From contig JAGVQM010000040.1 of NCBI GenBank assembly GCA_020051695.1, positions 1 to 64,000 on the forward strand: a DNA stretch of 64,000 nucleotides, read 5' to 3'. Of this stretch, positions 1-10,907 are shown piece after piece. The notes under the pieces are model-generated. The model was not told the DNA's origin. It was given only the letters and a program-made list of their open reading frames with translations, and made no database searches. Both the position numbers and the translations under genes were made by a program. Position 1 is the first letter of the stretch. Each line of letters starts with the position of its first letter. This stretch comes from Candidatus Zixiibacteriota bacterium. Lineage in GTDB: Bacteria; Zixibacteria; MSB-5A5; WJJR01; JAJRUJ01.

Positions 1-2123
<2,123 letters not shown>

Positions 2124-2181
2124 GAAATCCTTGGGTGGTTCGATCGAAGATACTCGGCTTACTTATACGCACCAGTATGAA

Positions 2182-2194
2182 GTTGTCAAAGAAC
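2182..2194 (-). promoter_or_regulatory. boxA antitermination element before 23S
   Basis: The minus strand reads GTTCTTTGACAAC, close to the rRNA boxA consensus (TGCTCTTTAACA), about 60 nt upstream of the 23S 5' end. A near-identical element precedes 16S at 4412-4424. Known role: binding of NusB/S10 and rRNA antitermination; the assignment here is by sequence match and position. Confidence 0.7.
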
Positions 2195-2259
2195 GGATCT
2201 ATGGTTAACCGGCCCCAGGCCGGCAAACAGCCACAATTATTGTTCTGCCCCATGACACA

Positions 2260-2332
2260 TGGAGATGACCGGGATCGAACCGGCGACCTATGGCTTGCAA
2301 AGCCATCGCTCTCCCAACTGAGCTACATCCCC
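2260..2332 (-). tRNA. tRNA-Ala (anticodon TGC)
   Basis: The minus strand folds as a cloverleaf: acceptor GGGGATG paired with CATCTCC, D-arm AGCTCAGTTGGGAGAGC, anticodon loop TTTGCAA (TGC), T-arm with GTTCGATCC. The 3' CCA is not encoded. It sits in the 16S-23S spacer downstream of tRNA-Ile, the usual arrangement. Confidence 0.97.
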
Positions 2333-2452
2333 AAGTATAGAATCATACCGAAGGACGCGCGGCTGGAACTCGTCCCGCGCCGCCTCCGCCTGCCCGCCAA
2401 GCAGCGGGCCCACGGGGCAGATCGTCCATTCTCAAAATTTCAAAGAGCACAA

Positions 2453-2526
2453 TGGGCCTAAGTGGAATCGAACCACTGACCTCGCGCTTATCAGGCGCGC
2501 GCTCTAACCAGCTGAGCTATAGGCCC
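2453..2526 (-). tRNA. tRNA-Ile (anticodon GAT)
   Basis: Minus-strand cloverleaf: acceptor GGGCCTA paired with TAGGCCC, anticodon loop CTGATAA (GAT), T-arm GTTCGATTCC. CCA is not encoded. First tRNA in the 16S-23S spacer. The stretch 2527-2740 between it and the 16S end holds only spacer RNA that I could not assign further. Confidence 0.97.
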
Positions 2527-2733
2527 CTTTTTCTGCGGGCAAGCCGCCGTTGGAGACCTACCCCAACCGGTCCGGGGCTGAGTTTCGATGCTCAACGCGC
2601 TAGTCTGGCGATCCCCGCCCCGGTACTGCAAAAAAAATTTATAAACGAAAATAGCGTGTGCGGTCGACCGATTGATGTGTTCGACCTCGGAAAGCCGCTG
2701 CCCGGCTCTGTCGAGCCCGGGTACGACTAACCG

Positions 2734-4279
<1,546 letters not shown>

Positions 4280-4411
4280 AAATATTCTTGCTTATTTTCC
4301 GCTCATAATGGAACACCAGTACAACATGTTCCTTCTTGACGTAGCCGAACCAGTTCCGAAAAACCAATTCAGCCCGCACCAATTCGATGCGATTACGCAC
4401 ACGCTATTTCG

Positions 4412-4424
4412 TTGTCAAAGAGCT
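4412..4424 (-). promoter_or_regulatory. boxA antitermination element before 16S
   Basis: Minus strand reads AGCTCTTTGACAA, matching boxA. It lies in the leader between the promoter and 16S, as in other rRNA operons; the copy before 23S at 2182 shares TTCTTTGACAAC-like core. Confidence 0.75.
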
Positions 4425-4455
4425 TTGCTACCCGCCGTACTTACGGCAGACGCAG

Positions 4456-4483
4456 AATCTAATACATAAAAATCTGCTGTCAA
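4456..4483 (-). promoter_or_regulatory. sigma-70 type rRNA promoter
   Basis: Minus strand: TTGACA (4478-4483), 16-nt spacer, TAGATT (4456-4461). A second TTGACA lies 15 nt further upstream and the region above is AT-rich, like an UP element. Predicted start of transcription is near 4449, giving a leader of about 170 nt before 16S. Confidence 0.75.
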
Positions 4484-4664
4484 GTGCTATGTTGTCAATC
4501 TTCGAAATATTTTTCAACAACTTCTATCGACATTGTCCCCGAGCGACTTAACCAACCGGTCTTTTCGCCCAACACACTCTACGCGCCAACATCCCGGTCG
4601 TTTGCTCATTACCGTAATCGGGTGACGTTTTCAGTAACTTCCTGTTAACCATCCACTTAGCAAA

Positions 4665-4737
4665 AGCCACCGAGCGGGGTCGAACCGCTGACCTGTCGAT
4701 TACGAATCGACTGCTCTACCAACTGAGCTACGGTGGC
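4665..4737 (-). tRNA. tRNA-Thr (anticodon CGT)
   Basis: Minus-strand cloverleaf: acceptor GCCACCG with CGGTGGC, D-arm AGCTCAGTTGGTAGAGC, anticodon loop TTCGTAA (CGT), T-arm GTTCGACCC. CCA is not encoded. It lies between tRNA-Phe and the rRNA promoter; whether transcripts run on into the rRNA leader cannot be told. Confidence 0.96.
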
Positions 4738-4856
4738 CCAATTCATTCGGTGTTTGTCTCTCCGTTACCTATCCACGAATGCCGGCTTCAGGCCGGACCT
4801 TTTACCCGTCTACTTCTTGTTGTCCGTCGCCATCATCTTCTGCGGGGTAAAAAAAA

Positions 4857-4929
<73 letters not shown>

Positions 4930-4956
4930 TTGTTTTCCCTCGAACCCGCAATCGGG

Positions 4957-4985
4957 TTTTTACAACAATGCGGGCAGGAAGTCAA
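4957..4985 (-). promoter_or_regulatory. Promoter of the tRNA-Phe/tRNA-Thr unit
   Basis: Minus strand TTGACT (4980-4985), 17-nt spacer, TAAAAA (4957-4962), ending 28 nt before mature tRNA-Phe. A 6-bp hairpin (AACCCG/CGGGTT, 4943-4958) lies between it and the tRNA. Confidence 0.55.
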
Positions 4986-5064
4986 TAGGCAAACGAGGAC
5001 CGCACAAAAATCTCGTCAGTTTTCATTCGCGGCGTCTGCTTGCCCTCCCCTGCCGTCACGCCGC

Positions 5065-5604
5065 TTATTTCTCTGCGTGCTTGAACTCAAAAGTCGGTTC
5101 AATGCCAATGAACTGGTCGGTGACATACATCAATTTGTTTTCCGGCGGCAGTTTCACCGGGCCGATCTGAAACGCGGCCAGCGGGAACTCCTGCGCACAA
5201 CTGAAATGGATGCGCGCGATCTCACCGGAGCCCGGCGGGAGGTCACTATATTTCTTGTCCGCGAACGGCGCGAGCATCAGCAACAGCACCGCATTGCGGT
5301 CCGGAAATAATGTATGCGGTTTGTTTTCAAAGTGCTGTACGCGTGTGCCGGCATAACTGATCGAATCAAACTTGACAGTGATGTCGCCGGCACCCCATTT
5401 CAGCGGAAAAGACAGCACCCGGGCCGGGTTGACATTGGCCGCGAACAGGGTCGCTACGGCATGATTTTTATCAGCGCCTGGGTGTAGCTCCACAATCACC
5501 TGATCTTTGAGCAGTTCCGGTTGTTTCGCCACTTTGTCCTGGGCCCCCGCCCCCGCCGTAATGATAAACAGCGCGATCAACGCAAACACAAATCCTCGAC
5601 GCAT
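5065..5604 (-). CDS. Secreted single-module cohesin-like protein
   Basis: 179 residues. A clear signal peptide (MRRGFVFALIALFIITAGAGA, cut probably before Gln-Asp) is followed by one beta-rich module. Its core (normal Pro-Leu-x-Trp, then Phe-Asp-Ser-x-Ser-x-x-Gly-Thr-Arg, then Leu-Pro-Pro-Gly-Ser-Gly-x-Ile-Ala-x-Ile-His-Phe) matches the order of landmarks in the four cohesin-like modules of the 1.8-thousand-residue protein at 28922-34363. I therefore call it cohesin-like, by internal comparison rather than a database hit. Start ATG has GGAGG seven nucleotides upstream. It has its own promoter at 5711-5740 and no operon partner. It could act as an adaptor for dockerin-like tails, which is inference. 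Confidence 0.7.
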   Translation of the reverse strand: MRRGFVFALIALFIITAGAGAQDKVAKQPELLKDQVIVELHPGADKNHAVATLFAANVNPARVLSFPLKWGAGDITVKFDSISYAGTRVQHFENKPHTLFPDRNAVLLLMLAPFADKKYSDLPPGSGEIARIHFSCAQEFPLAAFQIGPVKLPPENKLMYVTDQFIGIEPTFEFKHAEK

Positions 5605-5710
5605 GACACCTCCATCGGTTTATCTTCTCTATCTTTTTGTATATCGGCCGCTTCGCGGTTTCCCGTTACTCGCGGACCCCGCTGGCCGGCCGACCCGCTT
5701 TCGACCCGAC

Positions 5711-5740
5711 ATTATACACCCGGCTGGCTGTCTTTGTCCA
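5711..5740 (-). promoter_or_regulatory. Sigma-70 promoter of the cohesin-like gene
   Basis: Minus strand TGGACA (5735-5740), 18-nt spacer, TATAAT (5711-5716), in the context GTGTATAATGT. The untranslated leader would be about 100 nt and includes a GC-rich stretch (5650-5700). Confidence 0.65.
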
Positions 5741-5778
5741 GTCCGGAGGAAAACAATGGACAGAATGCATGGGCTGTT

Positions 5779-6222
5779 TCAGACGTCCGGATGCTCCCGT
5801 TTGGAGTAATAGCAGATATGTTCTCCGTGGGCATAGCCGCATTTGGCAAACAGGCGCCGTGACGGTGCATTGTCCTGTTCGATCAGGGCGGCAATAATCG
5901 GGGCCCCGTATGTTTCACGGAGCATTTCCTCCGCGGCAGCAACCAGCTTCCGGCCGTAACCTTTGCCGCGGAAATCCGGGTCGACTGCCAGACGGTTAAT
6001 CCAACCCTTGCGCCCGTCGAACGTGGCGATAATCGAGGCGGCAAGACGGCCCTCGACGAATAGACCGAGGTAACTGTCCGGGGCACGGGCCAGCTCCCGC
6101 GCGATGGCCTCACGTGAGTCGCGCCCGTGCGGCCGGTGCGACAATCCCGCCCGCTGCCAGAGGGTGATGAGGGCGTCGTAGTCGGCAATGGTGAGAGGAC
6201 GGATTTTTGTTATATTAATCAT
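5779..6222 (-). CDS. GNAT-family N-acetyltransferase
   Basis: 147 residues, the length of a single GNAT domain. The acetyl-CoA-binding motif A is plain: Asn-Arg-Leu-Ala-Val-Asp-Pro-x-Phe-Arg-Gly-Lys-Gly-Tyr-Gly-Arg-Lys-Leu (about residues 77-94), followed by the motif-B segment with Asn-Ala-Pro-Ser-Arg-Arg-Leu-Phe-x-Lys-Cys-Gly-Tyr. RimI-like in outline, but the substrate (protein N-terminus or small amine) cannot be told. Start is ATG with a weak ribosome-binding site. It follows the AT-rich gene at 6265-7611 by 42 nt on the same strand. Confidence 0.85.
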   Translation of the reverse strand: MINITKIRPLTIADYDALITLWQRAGLSHRPHGRDSREAIARELARAPDSYLGLFVEGRLAASIIATFDGRKGWINRLAVDPDFRGKGYGRKLVAAAEEMLRETYGAPIIAALIEQDNAPSRRLFAKCGYAHGEHICYYSKREHPDV

Positions 6223-6264
6223 TGGCTGTTCAAAACGAAAATGTCGCGTGCCAAAAATTTTGGC

Positions 6265-7611
6265 CTATTCCTCTCTTACTCTGAATGCTTCAACAAAATA
6301 ACCCCGCAACTCATCCAAATCAATGCAGGGACCGACATACCAAAGAGGCAAATTGCCCATGCTTTTGTCTCCGACCTCATTGGCCTGGAATTCAATCGGG
6401 CCTCCGCTCCAAAAAGTGATGTGGTTAGCCGAGGCATCATATTTATTTACAAACCCTCGCACATACGCCCTGATCTCATCCGTGTGACTCCATTCCGCAA
6501 GCAACACGCCCATAAAGTGAGATAGATCTGCTTTCCTGAATTCCCTCATACCTCCATACGCCTCGGATAATCCCTGCAAAATGCAAAACCGCATCCCACA
6601 TGTCAGTTCGGATGTCATACGGCATCGATTGGCTACTGCCAAAGCATAATTGTATAATTCTATGGCTTTTGCATTATCTCCCAAATCGTAGAATTGGGAC
6701 GCAAGAAAGAGGCTGACCAAGAACTTGAATTCATCAGAGAATTCTGCTTGTTCTTTTTTCATCAATTCATACATCTTTATAAGCGAAGACATGGTAATGC
6801 CGTTAGTGTACCAATTGAAAGCCAAGAAATGCGCAGCTAAGTCTATGGAAAGGCGTTCCTCGAAATCCTCAAAGAAACCCGGGCCAATAGAATCTACTTC
6901 CACACATTCCTTCAAGTATTCTTCCGGTTTGAAACTGCCGCCTGATTGACAGAACTCGATCGTGAAATAGGCGCGGGCCGTGACATTAGAACAAATATAT
7001 ATGGAGTTCCTTTGATCGATGACATCACCCCATATCGCAAGATGGGCTTTATATTTTCGGGCAAGTTGAAGGGCTTCCAAAGAATCACTTGGCTGCCGAA
7101 ATGTATGCTTTACGGAGATATTCGAAATGCCCGCCCGCCTGGCCGCGTGATAGACTGCTCGGGCAAAGGTGCCTTCTATTTTTCTTCTTCCGAAAATGTC
7201 GGCGAGATTTGTACCACTAAAATTACAAACTAGTACACCCATTTCATCCGCCTTGAATGGCCTCCTGAATAGAAAGGGATCAAAATGCACCCCAAGGAAA
7301 AACATAAAAGCATATAACGGAAATGACCGTGGAATTATGTAATGTATCCATACCAACCACCTTCGCGGCGATGATCGAATAGGCCGTTCGCGGTCATCTA
7401 AGACCTTTAGGGTCTTCGGCTTCGGCCGGAACGGCATTATAGTCTTGCAAGCCCAGTAGAATCCATAAATCGCTGAAAATCCACAATATGCAATTAAGAT
7501 TTGCCAATAGTAGTCAGGTAAATTATCCCAAAACCAAGGCAGTAGAGGAACCCCAATTACAAGAATTGGCATCTTAGCAGCAAGCCGCAGCAACGTACTT
7601 AGAGTATTCAT
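6265..7611 (-). CDS. AT-rich membrane protein with FlgO/CsgG-like and TPR-like parts
   Basis: 448 residues from ATG at 7611. Three hydrophobic segments (about residues 10-26, 34-58 and 87-109) are followed by a soluble alpha/beta stretch (about 115-225) with Gly-Val-Leu-Val-x-Asn-Phe-Ser-Gly and a later Ala-His-Leu-Ala-Ile-Trp-Gly-Asp, the pattern seen in FlgO/CsgG/TolB-N-like domains, then helical repeats resembling TPRs (about 255-400). Function unknown; a sensory or signalling scaffold is possible. Its DNA is visibly richer in A and T than all neighbours, with codons such as ATA and AAT common, suggesting recent acquisition. An 11-bp inverted repeat lies immediately before the start (7618-7658), and a short palindrome GCCAAAAATTTTGGC overlaps the stop. 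Confidence 0.7.
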   Translation of the reverse strand: MNTLSTLLRLAAKMPILVIGVPLLPWFWDNLPDYYWQILIAYCGFSAIYGFYWACKTIMPFRPKPKTLKVLDDRERPIRSSPRRWLVWIHYIIPRSFPLYAFMFFLGVHFDPFLFRRPFKADEMGVLVCNFSGTNLADIFGRRKIEGTFARAVYHAARRAGISNISVKHTFRQPSDSLEALQLARKYKAHLAIWGDVIDQRNSIYICSNVTARAYFTIEFCQSGGSFKPEEYLKECVEVDSIGPGFFEDFEERLSIDLAAHFLAFNWYTNGITMSSLIKMYELMKKEQAEFSDEFKFLVSLFLASQFYDLGDNAKAIELYNYALAVANRCRMTSELTCGMRFCILQGLSEAYGGMREFRKADLSHFMGVLLAEWSHTDEIRAYVRGFVNKYDASANHITFWSGGPIEFQANEVGDKSMGNLPLWYVGPCIDLDELRGYFVEAFRVREE

Positions 7612-7617
7612 ATATGA

Positions 7618-7658
7618 CCCCAAATAGCAAACTGATTGGCAGTATAGGCTATTTGGGG
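7618..7658 (-). repeat. 11-bp perfect inverted repeat before the AT-rich gene
   Basis: Arms CCCCAAATAGC (7618-7628) and GCTATTTGGGG (7648-7658) with a 19-nt loop. In the transcript of the downstream gene, the second arm ends 6 nt before the ATG and contains the only G-rich stretch (TTGGGG) that could serve as ribosome-binding site. It has no U-tract on either side, so it is not a typical terminator. It may be a translational switch or an insertion scar. Confidence 0.7.
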
Positions 7659-7707
7659 GCGTTTAACAAACAACTATCTCATCTGACGCCAGACAAAAAT
7701 CGAGACT

Positions 7708-8550
7708 TTACTTGTCGGCCGGCTCCCAGCGGACGATGCGGTCCAGCCGAAAGGTGCGTTCGGCCTGCTTGGCGTAACAATAGGCGACCAGGTAGACGTA
7801 ATCGCGCATCGCTGCGACTTCCTTGAGCAGGACCTTGCGCGTGCTCTTGTTGCCCGAAGCATCGATGTAATCAATAATCATCGACTCGCGCCGCTTGACC
7901 GGCCCGCGCAGCGATGGCGGCAACAGCATTAACGGATCGGTGCGGTCTTCGGGTACCGACCAGCCGCTGACCCGGTCCAAAAACAACCCGACTGTCGGCT
8001 CTCCATCAGGGAAGATCCCAATCATCAGTTTCCGAAAGACCTGAAAGGTCGTGCGGCAATCACCCAAAGCGCGATGGGCATCGGGTGCGGGCACCTGAAA
8101 ATGGCGCGCCAGAAACCCCAGCGAATGGGAAGGCAGCCGCAGATAACGGCGGGCGATTTGCAGGGTGTCGATAATCTGGTTGCGCGGCTGCGGCAACCCG
8201 GCCGCCCGCAACTCCACCGACAAAAATCCCAGGTCGAACGGGGCATTATGCGCGACGATGAACGCCTCTCCGACAAACGACAGGAACGCAGCAGCCACCT
8301 CGCCAAACAGCGGCCGGCCCAGCAGCATCTCATCGGTAATGCCGTTGACCGCCGCCGCGCCGGGAGAGATGGGCCGCCGCGGATCGAGCAGCTCGCAGAA
8401 CTCATCGATTTCCCGCCCGTCACGGACTTTCAACCCCGCCAATTCGACAATACGGTCACCGAATACCGGGTACAAGCCGGTGGTCTCCACGTCAATGAAT
8501 ACCAAATCGACGTCGGCCAGCGGTATCGTCGGGTCGGGTAGGGACATCAT
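7708..8550 (-). CDS. DnaQ-like 3'-5' exonuclease fused to a WYL-like domain
   Basis: 280 residues. Residues 14-185 form a DEDDh exonuclease: ExoI Phe-Ile-Asp-Val-Glu-Thr-Thr-Gly (Asp20, Glu22), ExoII Val-Ala-His-Asn-Ala-Pro-Phe-Asp, ExoIII His-Arg-Ala-Leu-Gly-Asp. Residues about 215-280 look like a WYL domain: a basic segment, Ile-x-Tyr-x-Asp-x-x-Gly, a Tyr-Leu-Val-Ala-Tyr-Cys core, and the closing Arg-Thr-Phe-Arg-Leu-Asp-Arg-Ile. WYL domains normally bind nucleic acid or nucleotide ligands and control transcription factors or defence proteins; DnaQ-like enzymes degrade single strands or proofread. The fusion suggests a ligand- or DNA-gated nuclease. It is not the replicative epsilon subunit by architecture. 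Start ATG at 8550 has AGGA upstream. Confidence 0.85.
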   Translation of the reverse strand: MMSLPDPTIPLADVDLVFIDVETTGLYPVFGDRIVELAGLKVRDGREIDEFCELLDPRRPISPGAAAVNGITDEMLLGRPLFGEVAAAFLSFVGEAFIVAHNAPFDLGFLSVELRAAGLPQPRNQIIDTLQIARRYLRLPSHSLGFLARHFQVPAPDAHRALGDCRTTFQVFRKLMIGIFPDGEPTVGLFLDRVSGWSVPEDRTDPLMLLPPSLRGPVKRRESMIIDYIDASGNKSTRKVLLKEVAAMRDYVYLVAYCYAKQAERTFRLDRIVRWEPADK

Positions 8551-8603
8551 CTGCCGTTATTCCTGAGGATTTTCGTCGCCCGCAGCAACCCCGGGCAGCG
8601 GAC

Positions 8604-9059
8604 CTACATCGCAAAGGCCACAATCCGCCAATGATCGTCATAAAAGACCAGGGCCATTTTGCTGTAGAACTGAATGCGCGTATCGCGATCAATGAATGAG
8701 ACTTCGACAGTGGCGGAATCGGCTTTGATTTCGGTCTCGCCGATAACCACCTGCATTTTTGTCCAACGCGAACGCAGCCGCCCGTCCCCGGTCAACGCTG
8801 ATTCCAGGCGTTCGCCCCACGGGATGGCGGTCAGCAATGAATCATCGGGTTGTTTCAAATCCAGCGAAACCGAACGCCAGGCCCGCCCGGTATCGACACT
8901 CCGCAGGACCATCGTGGTGTCGTCGGCATGCAAGGCGGTAAACAAATCCATGACCGTATCTTTGGGATTCGGCTTACCGGCACAACCCAGGGACAGGCAG
9001 ACCGTGATCGCCGCAAAAATCGCGAGCCCCGGGAATCGGTATCTGATTTGAGTGTCCAT
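8604..9059 (-). CDS. Small lipoprotein with an NTF2-like (DUF4878-type) outline
   Basis: About 151 residues. A signal peptide ends in the lipobox Leu-Ser-Leu-Gly-Cys, then a ~110-residue alpha+beta domain begins with Pro-Lys-Asp-Thr-Val-Met-Asp-Leu-Phe-x-Ala-Leu, and ends with Ala-Leu-Val-Phe-Tyr-Asp-Asp-His-Trp-Arg-Ile-Val. That head-and-tail pattern (a helix about 'events per step', a strand pair with measured input) is typical of DUF4878/NTF2-like lipoproteins, but this is an outline match only. The ATG at 9059 is used here; a TTG three codons upstream (9068) has the better Shine-Dalgarno (GGGGGAG) and may be the true start. A terminator separates it from the upstream barrel gene. Confidence 0.7.
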   Translation of the reverse strand: MDTQIRYRFPGLAIFAAITVCLSLGCAGKPNPKDTVMDLFTALHADDTTMVLRSVDTGRAWRSVSLDLKQPDDSLLTAIPWGERLESALTGDGRLRSRWTKMQVVIGETEIKADSATVEVSFIDRDTRIQFYSKMALVFYDDHWRIVAFAM

Positions 9060-9104
9060 CGTCGGCAATGTACTTCTCCCCCACCGGGCCGTCAAGCCCG
9101 CAAT

Positions 9105-9136
9105 AAAAAAGGCGCCCGCCAATAACAACGGACGCC
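9105..9136 (-). terminator. Intrinsic terminator after the PorV-like gene
   Basis: Minus-strand stem GGCGTCCG / CGGGCGCC (one G-U pair) with a 10-nt loop, followed directly by TTTTTT. It lies 28 nt past the stop of the barrel gene. Confidence 0.85.
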
Positions 9137-9163
9137 GGTTGATTGTCGTTTACCGGGTTATCG

Positions 9164-10153
9164 TCACAACCGCGCGGTCAAACCGACGCGATGCACCGTA
9201 CCCAGTTCGGAAAGCTGTCCCAAGGCATAATCGATGCGCAGGGAATTGAATGTCACCCCAAAGCCGCCGGTGAATCCGGCATATTTGTCGTTGCTTGAGC
9301 CGGTCTCAATATCGGCGCGCCGGGACGAAAAGCCGGCCCGCAGATAAAACGGCGAAAAATAAACCAGCTCAGAGCCCAGTGAAAACCGGATCTGGTCGTC
9401 GGAGGATTTGCTCACATCCCCGACGACAATCAGCGGCAGGCCGCGCATTTTATGTGAGGCGCCCAAAGCGAATTGGATCGGCAGTTCATCTTTATGTGAT
9501 TCGGTTAAACCATCCATTTGCGCGCCGAGATTAGTTACGGCGGCGCCCAACCGGGTACGGTTGTCGGCGAAAGTGTAGAGAAAACCGAGGTCGGCGGCCA
9601 TGCCCCAGGAGGTTGAATCCTCAATCGATTCCAGAATGAGCCGGCCGGTCATGCCCATGCTGAGACGGGCGGAGAGGCGATAGGCCCCGGTCAGGCCGAA
9701 GGCCATATCCGACGCGGTGAAAGTCCCCAGCCGGTTGCCATCGGCATCGGCGGCGATCAAATCCCCATAGCTCATATACTGCACCGAAGCGCCGAAGGAG
9801 GCCCGCTCACCGAGGGGGCTGACCAACGCCAAAAATCCCGATTGCAAATCAGAAATCCAGGAATTATAGGAGGCGGCAACGTATGTCGCACGGGGTGCCG
9901 CGGTCAGTTCCTCGCCGTCATTCCATGGTTCAGCCAGCCGGATTCCGGTAATCCCCGCCGGATTATAGTATAGCGCCGCATAATCATCCGCCAACCCGAC
10001 ATATGCGCCACCCAGGGCCGCGGGGCGTGCCCCCACGCCGATTTTAAGAAAACTGTACCCGGCGGTCCCGGCATTGTCATCAATGGCCTCCGCCGGCAAC
10101 CAGGTGGCGAACATCATCACCAAAACCGCTGCAATTAAAATCGGTCGTCTCAT
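9164..10153 (-). CDS. PorV/PorQ-family outer-membrane beta-barrel protein
   Basis: 329 residues with a signal peptide (cut after Ala-Glu-Ala) and the family's N-terminal hallmark: Phe-Leu-Lys-Ile-Gly-Val-Gly-Ala-Arg-Pro-Ala-Ala-Leu-Gly-Gly-Ala-Tyr-Val, then Ala-Leu-Tyr-Tyr-Asn-Pro-Ala-Gly. The rest is alternating beta strands ending in Val-Gly-Leu-Thr-Ala-Arg-Leu, as in barrels. PorV is the outer-membrane shuttle that receives cargo bearing type IX sorting tails; PorV/PorQ-family relatives without that role also exist. Five genes in the window have such tails, so a cargo role is plausible but unproved. Start ATG has GAAGGTG upstream. The 250-nt gap above it (10154-10403) holds a possible TATAAC -10 box near 10231-10236 and nothing else I could assign. 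Confidence 0.85.
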   Translation of the reverse strand: MRRPILIAAVLVMMFATWLPAEAIDDNAGTAGYSFLKIGVGARPAALGGAYVGLADDYAALYYNPAGITGIRLAEPWNDGEELTAAPRATYVAASYNSWISDLQSGFLALVSPLGERASFGASVQYMSYGDLIAADADGNRLGTFTASDMAFGLTGAYRLSARLSMGMTGRLILESIEDSTSWGMAADLGFLYTFADNRTRLGAAVTNLGAQMDGLTESHKDELPIQFALGASHKMRGLPLIVVGDVSKSSDDQIRFSLGSELVYFSPFYLRAGFSSRRADIETGSSNDKYAGFTGGFGVTFNSLRIDYALGQLSELGTVHRVGLTARL

Positions 10154-10403
10154 TAAGCACCTTCCCGACAGTCACTTAATCCCTGGCCGGCGGCCCAAAC
10201 CGTACCTCAGACCCGCGCAGCAATCATCATTGTTATACGCCGTCGACGCCAGTCGGCGCCACACTATTTTGCCGCTGTTATTGTATTCGGCGTTAATCAT
10301 CAAATTTTTTGCCCGTTTTGCAATATTTCGGTACTTCATCCCCCGAAAAATACTCCATTGCAGCAGATATATTCCAAGCCCAACGGATGCGACAACATTA
10401 ATT

Positions 10404-10907
10404 TTACCAACCCTTCACCGTGCGGTCCAGGATTTCTTCGGTGAGTTTTTTAATAGCCCGGGTTTGGCCGTCCTGCTCGGTTTCACTGTCGGCGGCATAC
10501 ACGCCCCACGCCCGGATGGACGGGGCGTCCCAAATGGTAGTCTCGCCGTCAGTAGAAACGAGATTGGCCCGGACCGTGATTTCGACGATATATTCCTGAA
10601 CATTTTCTCCGGCGTCAAACGTATACGCTGAGCGAGAATACGTCAGGATCGTCGCTTTGAGAACACTCGCGGCACGTGAGGGATCGACGACATCGATGAC
10701 ATTTTCGGCGATCAGCCCGTCGGTTACCCCCGAAGTTAACTGCTCGGCCAGACCATATTCAGGGGTCTGGTTTTCCATGAGCGGAATGCCGATCGAGGAA
10801 ACCAGGGCTGTGCGGCCGGATTTCGGCGAATACCAGCCGCAGCCGGTGCACAGGAGCACGAGGATGAGCAACACTCCAATTTGTCCCAGCGCCGGTCGCG
10901 ATTTCAT
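10404..10907 (-). CDS. lptE: LptE-like LPS-assembly lipoprotein
   Basis: 167 residues with lipobox Leu-Cys-Thr-Gly-Cys followed by Gly-Trp-Tyr, then the LptE pattern: Ser-Ile-Gly-Ile-Pro-x-x-Glu-Asn-Gln-Thr (usually Ile-Pro-x-Phe-x-Asn-x-T), Glu-Gln-Leu-Thr, Asp-Gly-Leu-Ile, Ala-Ser-Val-Leu-Lys-Ala-Thr-Ile, and a tail Ala-Ile-Lys-Lys-Leu-Thr-Glu-Glu-Ile-Leu-Asp. LptE plugs the LptD barrel and delivers lipopolysaccharide to the outer leaflet, so the cell is diderm with LPS-like lipids. Its ATG overlaps the stop of hutI (ATGA), indicating translational coupling, with AAGGTGG as ribosome-binding site. Confidence 0.8.
   Translation of the reverse strand: MKSRPALGQIGVLLILVLLCTGCGWYSPKSGRTALVSSIGIPLMENQTPEYGLAEQLTSGVTDGLIAENVIDVVDPSRAASVLKATILTYSRSAYTFDAGENVQEYIVEITVRANLVSTDGETTIWDAPSIRAWGVYAADSETEQDGQTRAIKKLTEEILDRTVKGW

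Larger units (their letters stand above)
4280..4664 (-). other. rRNA operon leader and promoter region (no gene)
   Basis: 385-nt gap between 16S and tRNA-Thr. It holds the rRNA promoter (4456-4483), an AT-rich UP-element-like stretch just upstream (about 4487-4515) and boxA (4412-4424). No protein-coding potential was recognised. Confidence 0.8.

Noticed and set aside
4943-4962. Hairpin AACCCG/CGGGTT with T-run on the plus strand
   Set aside because: Looks like a terminator for a plus-strand gene, but no such gene lies upstream; it overlaps the tRNA-Phe promoter, so probably chance or bidirectional.
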